In this document: in pieces, positions 46,656 through 55,196 of the stretch
How positions within the stretch are numbered: the stretch's first letter is position 1
How the letters are laid out: every line of letters begins with the position of its first letter
NCBI GenBank assembly: GCA_007741555.1
Contig: CP036526.1
Coordinates: forward strand, 5,828,001-5,892,000
DNA from: Stieleria marina
GTDB lineage: Bacteria > Planctomycetota > Planctomycetia > Pirellulales > Pirellulaceae
Direction of reading: 5' to 3'
Length of the DNA stretch: 64,000 nt
Notes under the pieces: model-generated
Database searches by the model: none
What the model saw: only the letters and a program-made list of their open reading frames with translations
What the model was told of the DNA's origin: nothing
Translations under genes and position numbers: made by a program

Positions 46656-49385
46656 ATGCCAACCATCAAATTTTGCCCATCATGCGGAGAGTCTCTAGGA
46701 GACACGCAGGGTAGATTCTGCGCGATTTGTGGCAATGAGATTCAAAATGAATCGGAGCAGACCGCAAACTCGCAAGCTGCCGTAGCTGAATCAGCCGCGA
46801 AGACACCCAATCCGCCAGTCGCGCAGGAGCATCTCCCGGCATCCTCTGACGTTGCCGCAGGCCAAACTGACTCTACTTTATCGAAACACAAGTGGTTTGC
46901 AGCGATGGGCATCGTGGCTGCGGCGTCCGCATGCATCATCGGATTTTCTTTGATGCGATGGCCAGCCGAGAGCGACACGAACAACTTCAATGCTGGCACA
47001 AATCAGAGTGGTCAATCCCGGCAAACGCAATCGTCGCTTAAAATCGACGAAACTAATCGGATGGCAACACAGCCTCCTGCTCAGACCCAGACCTCGGGAA
47101 AACCCGCTGCCGCTGGTGCAGCACAAACCGGTTTGCCCTTAGAGCAAGCCGACGCAATCAAAAAGGAGATCGAGAGCCTGGAAGACGAACGCGCGCGTGT
47201 TAGCTCAGAACTAGATGACGCGAGCGAAGAACTCGATAGAGTCAAGCGTGAGCTAAAAGCAGAGCGAGATAAATTGCTAAAGCTAATAAGTCAGGTTGAG
47301 AGATTTACAAAATGGCGAGAGGCTGAACTAGTAATTGCCAACCCAACGCACCGGGCCGTCGCGTTGGTTTCTACTGCTGGCAATCCTACGCTGAAGTGCA
47401 TCGACGTTGCCGAGGACGCTTGGGCTCCGATCGCCATCATGTCAGCGAGAGGAGGTGGCGCCCTTTGGACTGAGCACGATCACGTTTTAGCACGCCGTGT
47501 CCATGCTTCCGTGCAACCAGGTGAATTTCTAACTGTCGACCAGGATGCTGCCGTTCGATCTCTGTTTCGAAAACGCGATTTCTTTGAATCACCTGCCGAT
47601 CCAGATCGTCGCTACGTTTCGTTTCGGCTCGCGTCAACTGACGCACCTCAATTTGCCAGATTCTGCGGTGCCGATGCTGCGTCAATCAAGATCCAGCGAT
47701 TGGGCGAATCAGTCTCGTCGATTCCTCTCAGCCAAATCCGGCCAGGCTCAGCACGATTGGTGAATGAACGAGAAGCAAAATATCTAGAAGACGGCGAATT
47801 CCTCGACTCGTGCCTGATACGCATGGTTGAAGCGTTAGAGCAAGCAACTGCATCTACGATTTCTCAGCCGCCGTATCTCGCCGTCAAAGTCAACACTTCA
47901 GACGGTGGGTTGCGTGGCAAACCGAACATAGCGTTCGGCTTGTTGCAGCTGATTCGCAGAAAGTCCGCAGGAGAAGTCGATTTAGACCGCGCCCGGTATT
48001 TGCTTGAGTCAGAGATCTACGAAAAACTCTCGCGTCTTTCCAGTCAGGACGTCGGAATTAAGCTAGTCGAACCCGAATCTTTCGGTCAGATTCTCAAGGA
48101 AGCATTTCTGCCCAACAGTTTAGCTGCTGCAGCAATCAAACTGCTTCTGCAGGTTGAAGATGAAGACGATCTTGTCGCGGACTTGCTAATAGACGCTGTC
48201 GAAAAAACGAATGATCGACTTGCCTACTCTCCTGTAACTCATCTACTGGATATTGAAGTGGCGCCTCCTGCCGAAGGCGGTGCCTATCATTTGGATCTGC
48301 GACTACGGGATGTCCGTAATCGCGAGGTGCTATCGGCGATTCAGGGAGACCGGAAGTTTGTAGTCGATTCAGATTTGCACTTTCCCTCCTCTGGGCGGAT
48401 GGCGTCCATTCGCTTGAAGAAAACTGCCGCAAGACCAATTGAGTTTGTCGAAGAACAGCCGCCGATTAATCGAGGAACGCTGTGGGTGCCAACCCAGACG
48501 GACACGTCGGCGGTAGTGCTATACGAAGGAAAGCGATCGGGCACCGCGATCTATCGCTCGCTCTTTGGCAAACACTTTCACTACGCGACTCCGGACGATG
48601 TGCATCTAACTTTCGTCGAACAGCCCGAATTGGTTCCCTTGCCCGATCGAGTCAGAGTGGCGGGCTACAATTTGATGAGAGCCATTCTTCCGCCGTCGGG
48701 CTACGTAGCTGCGATCGGCTCAAATGACTCCGCCTCCATTACCATTGGCGAAAACACTGGTTTGAAAGCCGGTGACCGCATGTACGCATCTCGCGTTACG
48801 GGTAACACTCCGGCAAAAGCATATCGCGTAAATCTCGCCGTTCCGCTTTCGGTAACGAAGGTCGCTGCATCGCATGCCATGATCAGGTTCGGTGACTCAG
48901 GGTTGCGGGAGCAGTTTCCGGAGGACCGATTAGAGATCGGAGATATCGTCTACGCACGACGAAGCGAAATGCCTGTCGTTGCCTTTTCGCCGTTCGAGTA
49001 CCGGGGACCAGTGGATCAGAGAGCTGCCGTAAGAATGAAATACAAGGGTGCACGGCGGCTACGCCTGGATACCTACGCCGGCGACTCGACGAAAAAGCTT
49101 CACGACCGGCTGCACGAATTGTTGCAGGACTGGAACGTGCCAATGGTTTCCAATGACCAGGTGCGAACAGGCGTACGCTATGGCACAAATCGAGACGCAG
49201 GATCAATCGAAACACATGGCCGATATTTGCCGCCTAACGCACGGGTGACGCACCATGTAACGGGGATGGTCAAACTGGCAAGCGAAAGTCGATGCGAGGT
49301 CGATTTCAAGGTTTCAGACCCGTCTACCAATCAAGTGTTTTCCGAGTTCAGCGTAAGCCTTCCCATCAACGACCGATCGCGGTAA
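46656..49385 (+). CDS. Zinc-ribbon, single-span, coiled-coil envelope protein of unknown function
   Basis: A 909-residue protein with an unusual order of parts: an N-terminal zinc ribbon (Cys7, Cys10, Cys22, Cys25; CPSCG...CAICG), a low-complexity linker, one membrane helix (residues ~80-99), a Gln/Ser/Thr-rich stretch, a coiled coil (residues ~162-218, rich in Glu/Lys/Arg heptads) and a long extracytoplasmic beta-rich part. That part contains a region (residues ~690-900) with GLKAGDRMYASRVTG and RLEIGDIVYARR, reminiscent of flagellar/CsgG-associated assay folds but not assignable. Base composition and codon use look less biased than in neighbouring genes (more AGA, CTA, ATA and TTG-type codons), which may mean recent acquisition or weak expression. 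The ATG at 46656 is chosen because the zinc ribbon begins right after it. Confidence 0.75.
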   Translation: MPTIKFCPSCGESLGDTQGRFCAICGNEIQNESEQTANSQAAVAESAAKTPNPPVAQEHLPASSDVAAGQTDSTLSKHKWFAAMGIVAAASACIIGFSLMRWPAESDTNNFNAGTNQSGQSRQTQSSLKIDETNRMATQPPAQTQTSGKPAAAGAAQTGLPLEQADAIKKEIESLEDERARVSSELDDASEELDRVKRELKAERDKLLKLISQVERFTKWREAELVIANPTHRAVALVSTAGNPTLKCIDVAEDAWAPIAIMSARGGGALWTEHDHVLARRVHASVQPGEFLTVDQDAAVRSLFRKRDFFESPADPDRRYVSFRLASTDAPQFARFCGADAASIKIQRLGESVSSIPLSQIRPGSARLVNEREAKYLEDGEFLDSCLIRMVEALEQATASTISQPPYLAVKVNTSDGGLRGKPNIAFGLLQLIRRKSAGEVDLDRARYLLESEIYEKLSRLSSQDVGIKLVEPESFGQILKEAFLPNSLAAAAIKLLLQVEDEDDLVADLLIDAVEKTNDRLAYSPVTHLLDIEVAPPAEGGAYHLDLRLRDVRNREVLSAIQGDRKFVVDSDLHFPSSGRMASIRLKKTAARPIEFVEEQPPINRGTLWVPTQTDTSAVVLYEGKRSGTAIYRSLFGKHFHYATPDDVHLTFVEQPELVPLPDRVRVAGYNLMRAILPPSGYVAAIGSNDSASITIGENTGLKAGDRMYASRVTGNTPAKAYRVNLAVPLSVTKVAASHAMIRFGDSGLREQFPEDRLEIGDIVYARRSEMPVVAFSPFEYRGPVDQRAAVRMKYKGARRLRLDTYAGDSTKKLHDRLHELLQDWNVPMVSNDQVRTGVRYGTNRDAGSIETHGRYLPPNARVTHHVTGMVKLASESRCEVDFKVSDPSTNQVFSEFSVSLPINDRSR

Positions 49386-49407
49386 CGAGCACAGACTTGC
49401 GATGTCA

Positions 49408-50052
49408 CTACGGTGTCAGCGGCAACGGACTGTTGCTTAGTTCGCGGGCGTATTCGAGCAATTGTTCTTCGGCTACCTCTCCAAACACGAACCAGGGCCG
49501 AGCTTTGCGGATGACTCCCTTTTCCAAGAAGTCACCAAAAAGACGCAAGGCAATCTGATCGCCTGTGCTACTGCTGCTTGTGAAAGGACTATCGTGCTTG
49601 CCTAGAACAACCGCCAAGGGTTTGCCATCGCGAGTGGCGATTGAAACCGGCGGTGAACCAGAGCCAACGATTTCACCAACCGCCTTAGTACCGTTGGCTG
49701 CTGCGATGACATCCAACTTAGGATGCGAATCCAGCAACGTCGTTTGAATCGACACAGTGGCTTGCAACACAAACACGCCGCCTTGCTGCGAAGCGATCGG
49801 CTCCAAGGTTATTTTGACGCCAAATTCGTTGTCGCCCTGCGGCAACCAGAGGTGCAACTCATTGCCGCGAACATATTGCTCGGCGACCGGCGAAAGCTCT
49901 TTGCCTTCGATCGCATCAAGCCGAAACCACTGACGACCATCATCCCCGTCGACGTGAATCCCGTGATCCCCGCCTCGCGCATCGATCGTCAACTTGATCT
50001 GATCGGTGTTCCAGTTGGCTTGGCCAAGCTGGTTGGCCTTGATGGTCCACAT
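49408..50052 (-). CDS. Uncharacterised beta-rich protein
   Basis: A 214-residue protein without a signal peptide when started at ATG 50052 (MWTIKANQLG). The frame is open to 50133, but the additional residues look non-coding. The sequence is beta-rich (LTIDARGGDHGIHVDGDDGRQWFRLDAI; ELHLWLPQGDNEFGVKITLEPI) and ends in a helical tail with FGEVAEEQLLEYARELS. I recognise no family. It is convergent with the zinc-ribbon protein gene (22 bp between stops) and lies 92 bp downstream of the peroxiredoxin gene on the same strand. Confidence 0.7.
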   Translation of the reverse strand: MWTIKANQLGQANWNTDQIKLTIDARGGDHGIHVDGDDGRQWFRLDAIEGKELSPVAEQYVRGNELHLWLPQGDNEFGVKITLEPIASQQGGVFVLQATVSIQTTLLDSHPKLDVIAAANGTKAVGEIVGSGSPPVSIATRDGKPLAVVLGKHDSPFTSSSSTGDQIALRLFGDFLEKGVIRKARPWFVFGEVAEEQLLEYARELSNSPLPLTP

Positions 50053-50144
50053 GGCGTGCTTTGGCGGGTGAGCGAAGAGAGTTGGCCGTGCATGGCACGG
50101 CCGGAAACGATTCATCGACTCGGTGAGCCGCAATCGGCGTTGAA

Positions 50145-50738
50145 TTAAGCCTTGTACTCAGCGTTGAAGAACTCTTTGCTGTTCTCAACGTCCGGTTTGA
50201 TCGTACGGCTGCCTTCCTGCCAGTTGGCTGGGCACACTTCGCCATTTTTCTCGAAGTACTGCAACGCTTGCACCATTCGGAAAGCTTCATCGACGCTACG
50301 GCCCAGCGGCAAGTCATTGACGACTTGGTGACGCACGATGCCTTCTTTGTCGATCAGGAAGAGCCCGCGAAGAGCAACACCACCATCAAGCAACACGTCG
50401 TAGTCACGCGAAATCTGCTTGTTCAGGTCAGCGATCAATGGGTAGTCGGTTTTGCCAATGCCGCCTTGGTCACGCGCCGTGTTTGTCCATGCCAAGTGAG
50501 TAAAGTGGCTGTCGATCGACACGCCCAGAATCTGCACGCCCAAAGCGGCAAAGTCCTTGGCACGGTCGCTAAACGCGATGATCTCGGTTGGACATACAAA
50601 GGTAAAGTCCAAGGGCCAGAAGAAAAGCAGGACGTACTGGCCTTTGTAATCGCTCAAAGAAACTTCTTTGAACTGCCCGTCAGGCATGACGGCTTGTGCG
50701 GTGAATTCGGGTGCTTGCTGGGTGACCAAAACACTCAT
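50145..50738 (-). CDS. Typical 2-Cys peroxiredoxin (AhpC/Prx1 type)
   Basis: A 197-residue thiol peroxidase that reduces H2O2, organic peroxides or peroxynitrite. The peroxidatic cysteine is Cys49 in [10 protein letters not shown] and the resolving cysteine lies in GEVCPANW (residue ~167), the typical 2-Cys layout; the C-terminal FFNAEY segment packs against the active site in this class and makes the enzyme prone to over-oxidation. The start is ATG 50738; the open frame upstream has no Prx similarity. It lies downstream of accC on the same strand, with a 150-bp gap containing a 9-bp hairpin, so it probably has its own promoter. No ahpF is adjacent. Confidence 0.95.
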   Translation of the reverse strand: MSVLVTQQAPEFTAQAVMPDGQFKEVSLSDYKGQYVLLFFWPLDFTFVCPTEIIAFSDRAKDFAALGVQILGVSIDSHFTHLAWTNTARDQGGIGKTDYPLIADLNKQISRDYDVLLDGGVALRGLFLIDKEGIVRHQVVNDLPLGRSVDEAFRMVQALQYFEKNGEVCPANWQEGSRTIKPDVENSKEFFNAEYKA

Positions 50739-50811
50739 AGCGATGTCTTTTACTGTAAAAGTGAACTGAATGGGGAACGATGCCAACTTTTGTGTTGGCG
50801 ACGATATTTCT

Positions 50812-50838
50812 AATGGGCCGAATCTCTGCCGGCCCATT
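50812..50838 (-). promoter_or_regulatory. 9-bp perfect hairpin between accC and the peroxiredoxin gene
   Basis: AATGGGCCG (50812-50820) and CGGCCCATT (50830-50838) are exact complements with a 9-base loop. No T-run follows on either strand. It may stabilise the accC transcript end or sit in the peroxiredoxin leader. Confidence 0.4.
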
Positions 50839-50888
50839 TCACTGCGGCTGCGACTGGCGCGGCCCGTGGCAATTACGAATTGAGTTGT

Positions 50889-52232
50889 CTAACCGGTAAA
50901 TTCTCGTTCGACAAATTTGGTGTCGTGCGTGCCCGCGATAAACTCCGGATGCTGAAGAACTTTGTCATGGAAACTGGCCGTGGTCTCGATTCCTTCGACC
51001 TGCATTTCCAACAAGGCCCGCCGCATTGTTGCGATCGCTTCTTCTCGCGTCGGGCGATGGACGATCAGCTTGGCGATCATCGAATCGTAGTGGGGTGGCA
51101 CGCTGTAGCCACCGTACACGTGCGAATCGAAACGCACGCCCAGCCCGCCGGGCGTGAACAAACGAGTGATCTTGCCCGGGTTGGGCATAAAGTTCTTGTC
51201 AGGGTTCTCGGCATTGATCCGACATTCGATCGCATGCCCCGTGCATGACACGTCGTCCTGGGCGAACGACAGCTTCTCGCCCGAAGCGACTCGGATCTGT
51301 TCTTTGATCAAATCGATGCCGGTAATCGCTTCGGTTACCGGGTGCTCCACCTGGATGCGAGCGTTGACTTCGATAAAGAAGAAATCATCGTTCTTGTCGA
51401 CGATAAACTCCACTGTCGCTGCATTACCGTACTCAGCGCCACGAATCATTCGGACCGCCGCGTCACAAATGGCCTTGCGACGCGATTCGGGCAAGTTCGG
51501 GCTGGGAGCTTCTTCGATCAATTTTTGGTGGCGACGCTGAACGCTGCAATCGCGTTCAAACAAGTGACAAACATTGCCATGGTTGTCGGCGATCACTTGG
51601 ACTTCGACGTGGCGCGGTGATGTCACGTAGCGTTCCAAATAGACACCACTGTTACCAAATGCCGCGCCGGCTTCGGTACGGGCTTGATTGAGCGCCGTTT
51701 CCAAATCAGCTTCGGTTTCGGCAACTCGCATGCCTTTGCCACCACCACCGGCCGTGGCTTTGATCAGGACCGGAAACCCGATGTCCCGGGCAATTTGCGT
51801 TGCGTCGGTATTGGCGTCGATCAGACCGTCGCTGCCGGGCACAACCGGAACGTCGTTGGCGATCGCCATCGAACGAGCGGTGTTCTTGTCACCCAACTTT
51901 TCCATTGCCTGAGGCGACGGACCGATGAATTCAAAACCACTTGATCGACAGACTTCATTGAAGTGGGCGTTTTCGGCCAAGAATCCGTAGCCGGGGTGCA
52001 CTGCATCGACATTGCCGACTTCCGCAGCAGCGATGATTTGGTCGATCTTGAGATAGCTGTCGGCGCTTTTCGCTGTGCCGACACAGTACGCTTCATCAGC
52101 CAGCGCGACGTGCATCGAATCCTTGTCGGCTTGACTGTAGACGGCCACGGACTTGATGCCCATTTCGCGACAAGCACGAATGATGCGCAACGCAATTTCG
52201 CCACGATTGGCGATGAGAATTTTTTGGATCAC
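50889..52232 (-). CDS. accC: Acetyl-CoA carboxylase, biotin carboxylase subunit
   Basis: A 447-residue ATP-grasp enzyme that carboxylates the biotin on AccB using bicarbonate and ATP, the first half-reaction of malonyl-CoA synthesis. Motifs: the N-terminal [17 protein letters not shown], the glycine-rich ATP loop [32 protein letters not shown] (catalytic contacts), [16 protein letters not shown] and [11 protein letters not shown]. The length is normal. It begins with GTG at 52232 and lies 56 bp after accB, so the two form an operon. Carboxyltransferase genes accA and accD are not in the window. Confidence 0.98.
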   Translation of the reverse strand: MIQKILIANRGEIALRIIRACREMGIKSVAVYSQADKDSMHVALADEAYCVGTAKSADSYLKIDQIIAAAEVGNVDAVHPGYGFLAENAHFNEVCRSSGFEFIGPSPQAMEKLGDKNTARSMAIANDVPVVPGSDGLIDANTDATQIARDIGFPVLIKATAGGGGKGMRVAETEADLETALNQARTEAGAAFGNSGVYLERYVTSPRHVEVQVIADNHGNVCHLFERDCSVQRRHQKLIEEAPSPNLPESRRKAICDAAVRMIRGAEYGNAATVEFIVDKNDDFFFIEVNARIQVEHPVTEAITGIDLIKEQIRVASGEKLSFAQDDVSCTGHAIECRINAENPDKNFMPNPGKITRLFTPGGLGVRFDSHVYGGYSVPPHYDSMIAKLIVHRPTREEAIATMRRALLEMQVEGIETTASFHDKVLQHPEFIAGTHDTKFVEREFTG

Positions 52233-52288
52233 GAAAGGCTATTTCGACGAAAGACGATTGGACGAGGAGTTTCGACTGCTCGCTGGAA

Positions 52289-52768
52289 TTACGCGTTGGG
52301 CTTCACGCGGAACATGGGTTTGTCAAAGTCGACGGGCTGCCCGTCTTCGACCAACACTTCGACGATCGTACCGCTGCATTCCGCCGGGATCTCGTTGAAC
52401 ACCTTCATCGCTTCGACGATACACACCACGGTGTTTTCATTGACGACTGCACCAACCTGAACGAAGTTTTCGGACTCCGGATTGGGGCGAGCGTAAAAGG
52501 TACCGACCATCGGCGCGTTGACCGTGATCGTTCCCGCGTGAGCATCGCTCGCAACCGGAGCAGCCCCCGCCGGCGCCGGCGCCGACGCTGCCAACACTGG
52601 TGCTGGTGCGGCCATCGGCACGGCAACGGCACCGCGATTGAGTTTGATTTTGTCATCGCCCTGTTGCAGGTCAACTTCGCTCAGATCGTGTTGCTCCATC
52701 AACTCGATAATCTCGCGAATTCGATCGACATCGAAGATCCCGCGACTTGGCTTACCGCCCTTACTCAT
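52289..52768 (-). CDS. accB: Acetyl-CoA carboxylase, biotin carboxyl carrier protein
   Basis: A 159-residue carrier that holds biotin on the Lys of EAMKV and shuttles CO2 between AccC and the carboxyltransferase. The N-terminal helix segment ([22 protein letters not shown]) is followed by an Ala/Pro-rich flexible linker (residues ~52-84) and the biotinyl domain ([20 protein letters not shown] onward, with the conserved thumb). The ATG at 52768 has a weak GGCGAG site; upstream frame has no similarity. It precedes accC and follows the pepP-like gene, an arrangement seen in many bacteria (pepP/efp-accB-accC). Confidence 0.97.
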   Translation of the reverse strand: MSKGGKPSRGIFDVDRIREIIELMEQHDLSEVDLQQGDDKIKLNRGAVAVPMAAPAPVLAASAPAPAGAAPVASDAHAGTITVNAPMVGTFYARPNPESENFVQVGAVVNENTVVCIVEAMKVFNEIPAECSGTIVEVLVEDGQPVDFDKPMFRVKPNA

Positions 52769-52871
52769 ATTGAACTCGCCGTCAGTTAACAATGGTTGGT
52801 TTACCTCAAGACCGTCATCATGGAACCAGTCTTGAGAGGCTCGGAAATGCATTTCCTGAGCGGGCTAGGTT

Positions 52872-53957
52872 TTACAGCATTATGCGGCATTCATCGAGTC
52901 CCTTGGGCAAATGCGACAAGACCTCGTGCCCGGACGAAGTCACCAAAATGTCATCTTCGATGCGAATCCCGAATTCGCCTGCGAAATACACGCCTGGCTC
53001 AACCGTGACGACCATCCCCGTCTGGAGCGTTTCGGTGCTAATGGACGACATTCGGGGGCCTTCGTGGATCTGGAGCCCGATCCCGTGGCCCAATCCGTGA
53101 ACAAAAGCATCCGCCAATCCAGCCTCTTGAAGTACCCCGCGAGCAACTGCATCCACCTCTGACGCCTTCACGCCCGGCCGGATCGCCTGGATTGCCGCAA
53201 CCTGCGAATCCAAAACCGCCTGGTACGCCGACCGAAATTTGTCGCTGGCGTGGTCCTGGTGCAAAGTCCGCGTCATGTCGCTGGCATATCCTTTGTAAAA
53301 CGCCCCCCAGTCGATCAACAACGTCGCTGCGTCGCCGATCGGGTATGGCGACGGCGTGTAGTGTGGCAGCGCTCCCGCGGCGTCGGCGCCAATGATCGGA
53401 ACAAAACTGACGCCTTCGGCACCTAAGAAACGCATCGTCGCTTCAAATTCATGAGCAATCTCACGCTCAGTCCAATCGCGACGCAGCTTGGCGACGACCG
53501 ACAGAAACGTTTGCTCGTTGATTTGAATCGATTTGCGAATGATCTCGATTTCGCATTCGTCCTTGATCATTCGCAATGCTTCGACCACGCCACTGGTTTC
53601 GACCCACTGGACCGAATCAATGTTTTTGCCAAAACCGCGAAAGCCGTTCAGCGTCAGGTGCTCGGCTTCCACAGCGACTCGTTTCGCTCCCGCAGCTCCG
53701 ATCACGTCTTTGATCGAATCGATCATCCGTTCGCCGGAATAACGAATGGTGGTTTTCAAATCAGGACATTCATCGGCGATCTGCGTTTCGTAACGACCGT
53801 CACTAATGATCGTCGTCTCGTTGGGCGTGATCAAAAGGTACGAACTGTCGCCACTGAAACCGCTTAGATACGAAACATTGATTTCGTTGGTTACCAGCAT
53901 CGCATCGGCTTGGAGACCCTCTAATTGGCTGACAACTTTCTCGATTCGCTTCGTCAT
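52872..53957 (-). CDS. Xaa-Pro aminopeptidase-like peptidase M24
   Basis: A 361-residue di-metal aminopeptidase, which removes N-terminal residues before proline. The creatinase-type N domain (residues ~1-125, SYLSGFSGDSSYLLI) precedes the pita-bread catalytic domain with all five metal ligands: LIDWGAFYKGYASDMTRT (two Asp), HGLGHGIGLQIHEGP (His), VVTVEPGVY (Glu) and GIRIEDD (Glu). The ATG at 53957 has an AGAGAAG site. The M50-like gene ends 26 bp upstream and accB starts 103 bp downstream, so the four genes M50-like/pepP-like/accB/accC probably form an operon. Confidence 0.93.
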   Translation of the reverse strand: MTKRIEKVVSQLEGLQADAMLVTNEINVSYLSGFSGDSSYLLITPNETTIISDGRYETQIADECPDLKTTIRYSGERMIDSIKDVIGAAGAKRVAVEAEHLTLNGFRGFGKNIDSVQWVETSGVVEALRMIKDECEIEIIRKSIQINEQTFLSVVAKLRRDWTEREIAHEFEATMRFLGAEGVSFVPIIGADAAGALPHYTPSPYPIGDAATLLIDWGAFYKGYASDMTRTLHQDHASDKFRSAYQAVLDSQVAAIQAIRPGVKASEVDAVARGVLQEAGLADAFVHGLGHGIGLQIHEGPRMSSISTETLQTGMVVTVEPGVYFAGEFGIRIEDDILVTSSGHEVLSHLPKGLDECRIML

Positions 53958-53983
53958 GCGGCTTCTCTGCTGTGAAGTGTTTC

Positions 53984-54529
53984 TTATCGTGACCCCATCA
54001 CGGCTAACAATAGAACCAGGATTACCATCGCACCAGCACTGATGACGATCGACCTCAGCGACAACGGCGATGCATTGCCCGACACTGCTCGCTGAAACTC
54101 TGACCGAAAGCCGATGTATCCGGCAATCGACATTGCCGCGCCGACGGCAATCAACATCCATGCAGGAGTTCCCTCCTGCAGCATTTTGGTGCTGTCCAGT
54201 TCACTGTCGCCGGAGTAGTAACCGGCCAGAAGGTACAGCCCATTGGCGACAACACTAAACCAAGCGACGAACCAGACGGCCTGCCGCCGAACAATCGCGG
54301 CGACCACCAATACTGAAACGCTGCCGAGGATCGGACCTGCCCAAAGAGTGAGCAGCGGAAACGAATTGCTTGCGAACAAACTGTGCGGCAAACACCACGG
54401 TCGCAGCTCGAAATGCTCCAAATCCCCGCCGACGGCGCAGCCCACAGCGATGTGCCCCAGTTCGTGCAACAGGGCCATGCACAACCACGCCCACCACAGC
54501 AAATACACAATTTCGATCCAACGTCGCAT
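53984..54529 (-). CDS. M50-like membrane metalloprotease family protein
   Basis: A 181-residue membrane protein with a zinc-protease motif HELGH (residues 22-26) in its first hydrophobic segment (LLWWAWLCMALLHELGHIAVG) and about five membrane segments. The site-2 protease family carries HExxH in a first core helix and a distal NPDG-type motif; here LTLWAGPILG may be the only remnant, and no clear third zinc ligand is seen, so catalysis is uncertain. The ATG at 54529 is chosen; an in-frame GTG at 54634 would add a polar N terminus. It lies directly upstream of the pepP-like gene on the same strand. Confidence 0.75.
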   Translation of the reverse strand: MRRWIEIVYLLWWAWLCMALLHELGHIAVGCAVGGDLEHFELRPWCLPHSLFASNSFPLLTLWAGPILGSVSVLVVAAIVRRQAVWFVAWFSVVANGLYLLAGYYSGDSELDSTKMLQEGTPAWMLIAVGAAMSIAGYIGFRSEFQRAVSGNASPLSLRSIVISAGAMVILVLLLAVMGSR

Positions 54530-54726
54530 GGCCCCAAATGTAACGAATTGCTCGATCGACGGCTCGCGAGAACTAGATATGTGAAATTCCTTGGCGATTG
54601 CGATCAAATGAGTGACAGAGGTCAGCCGCTTCACTAAACTTTGCCATGGATTGCTGGTCGTCGATTATTGGTCGCTCGGACCACGACCAACTTTGTCACT
54701 GGATTTGCCTCGGGAGAATTTTCAAA

Positions 54727-55110
54727 ATGTCGCGTAATGTCATAGTTCAATTAGCTGGGTGCCTACTGCTTGGCGCCATTGTTAGCTTGCCTGCAATGGC
54801 TGCTGACGATGACGACAAAGCACCCAAGTTCAAGACCAAACAGATCATGAAGAAGGCCTTCAAAGGGCCACTACTGAAGAAGGTCGCAGGCGGCGAAGCT
54901 TCGGACGAAGAAAAGAAGCAACTGCACGAGATGCTCGTCGCATTGAGCAAGAACAAGCAACCACGCGGCGAAGACGAAAGTTGGAAAACCCTGACCAGCG
55001 CTCTCGTCAAAGCCGGTGAAGCCGCTGTCAAAGGCGACGAAAAAGCAGGAGCGATGTTGAAGAAAGCAGCGAACTGCAAAGCTTGTCACAAAGAGCACAA
55101 GCCTAGCTAG
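54727..55110 (+). CDS. Small secreted protein with a C-terminal CxxCH motif
   Basis: A 127-residue exported protein with a signal peptide (VIVQLAGCLLLGAIVSLPAMAA). The mature part is very rich in Lys, Glu and Ala, helical, and ends with CKACHKEHKPS, a CxxCH motif that can bind haem c covalently (cytochrome c-like monohaem protein, as in the cytochrome c' group where CxxCH is near the C terminus). Helical content and the motif position fit that reading but no axial-ligand Met/His partner is certain. GGGAGA lies 9 bases before the ATG at 54727. It is convergent with the putative selenoprotein gene and shares its terminator. Confidence 0.8.
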   Translation: MSRNVIVQLAGCLLLGAIVSLPAMAADDDDKAPKFKTKQIMKKAFKGPLLKKVAGGEASDEEKKQLHEMLVALSKNKQPRGEDESWKTLTSALVKAGEAAVKGDEKAGAMLKKAANCKACHKEHKPS

Positions 55111-55136
55111 TCGCGAAGCATCGAATTAAAAAAAGC

Positions 55137-55169
55137 AAACCCCGCGTGATCGGATCACGCGGGGTTTTT
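55137..55169 (+). terminator. Bidirectional Rho-independent terminator
   Basis: A 14-bp stem (AAACCCCGCGTGAT at 55137-55150 with ATCACGCGGGGTTT at 55154-55167, loop CGG) is followed by T on the plus strand and by an A/T-rich run on the minus strand. It lies between two convergent genes and can end both transcripts. Confidence 0.92.
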
Positions 55170-55196
55170 CGTGGACTGCAAACCATCAAAGCCGAA

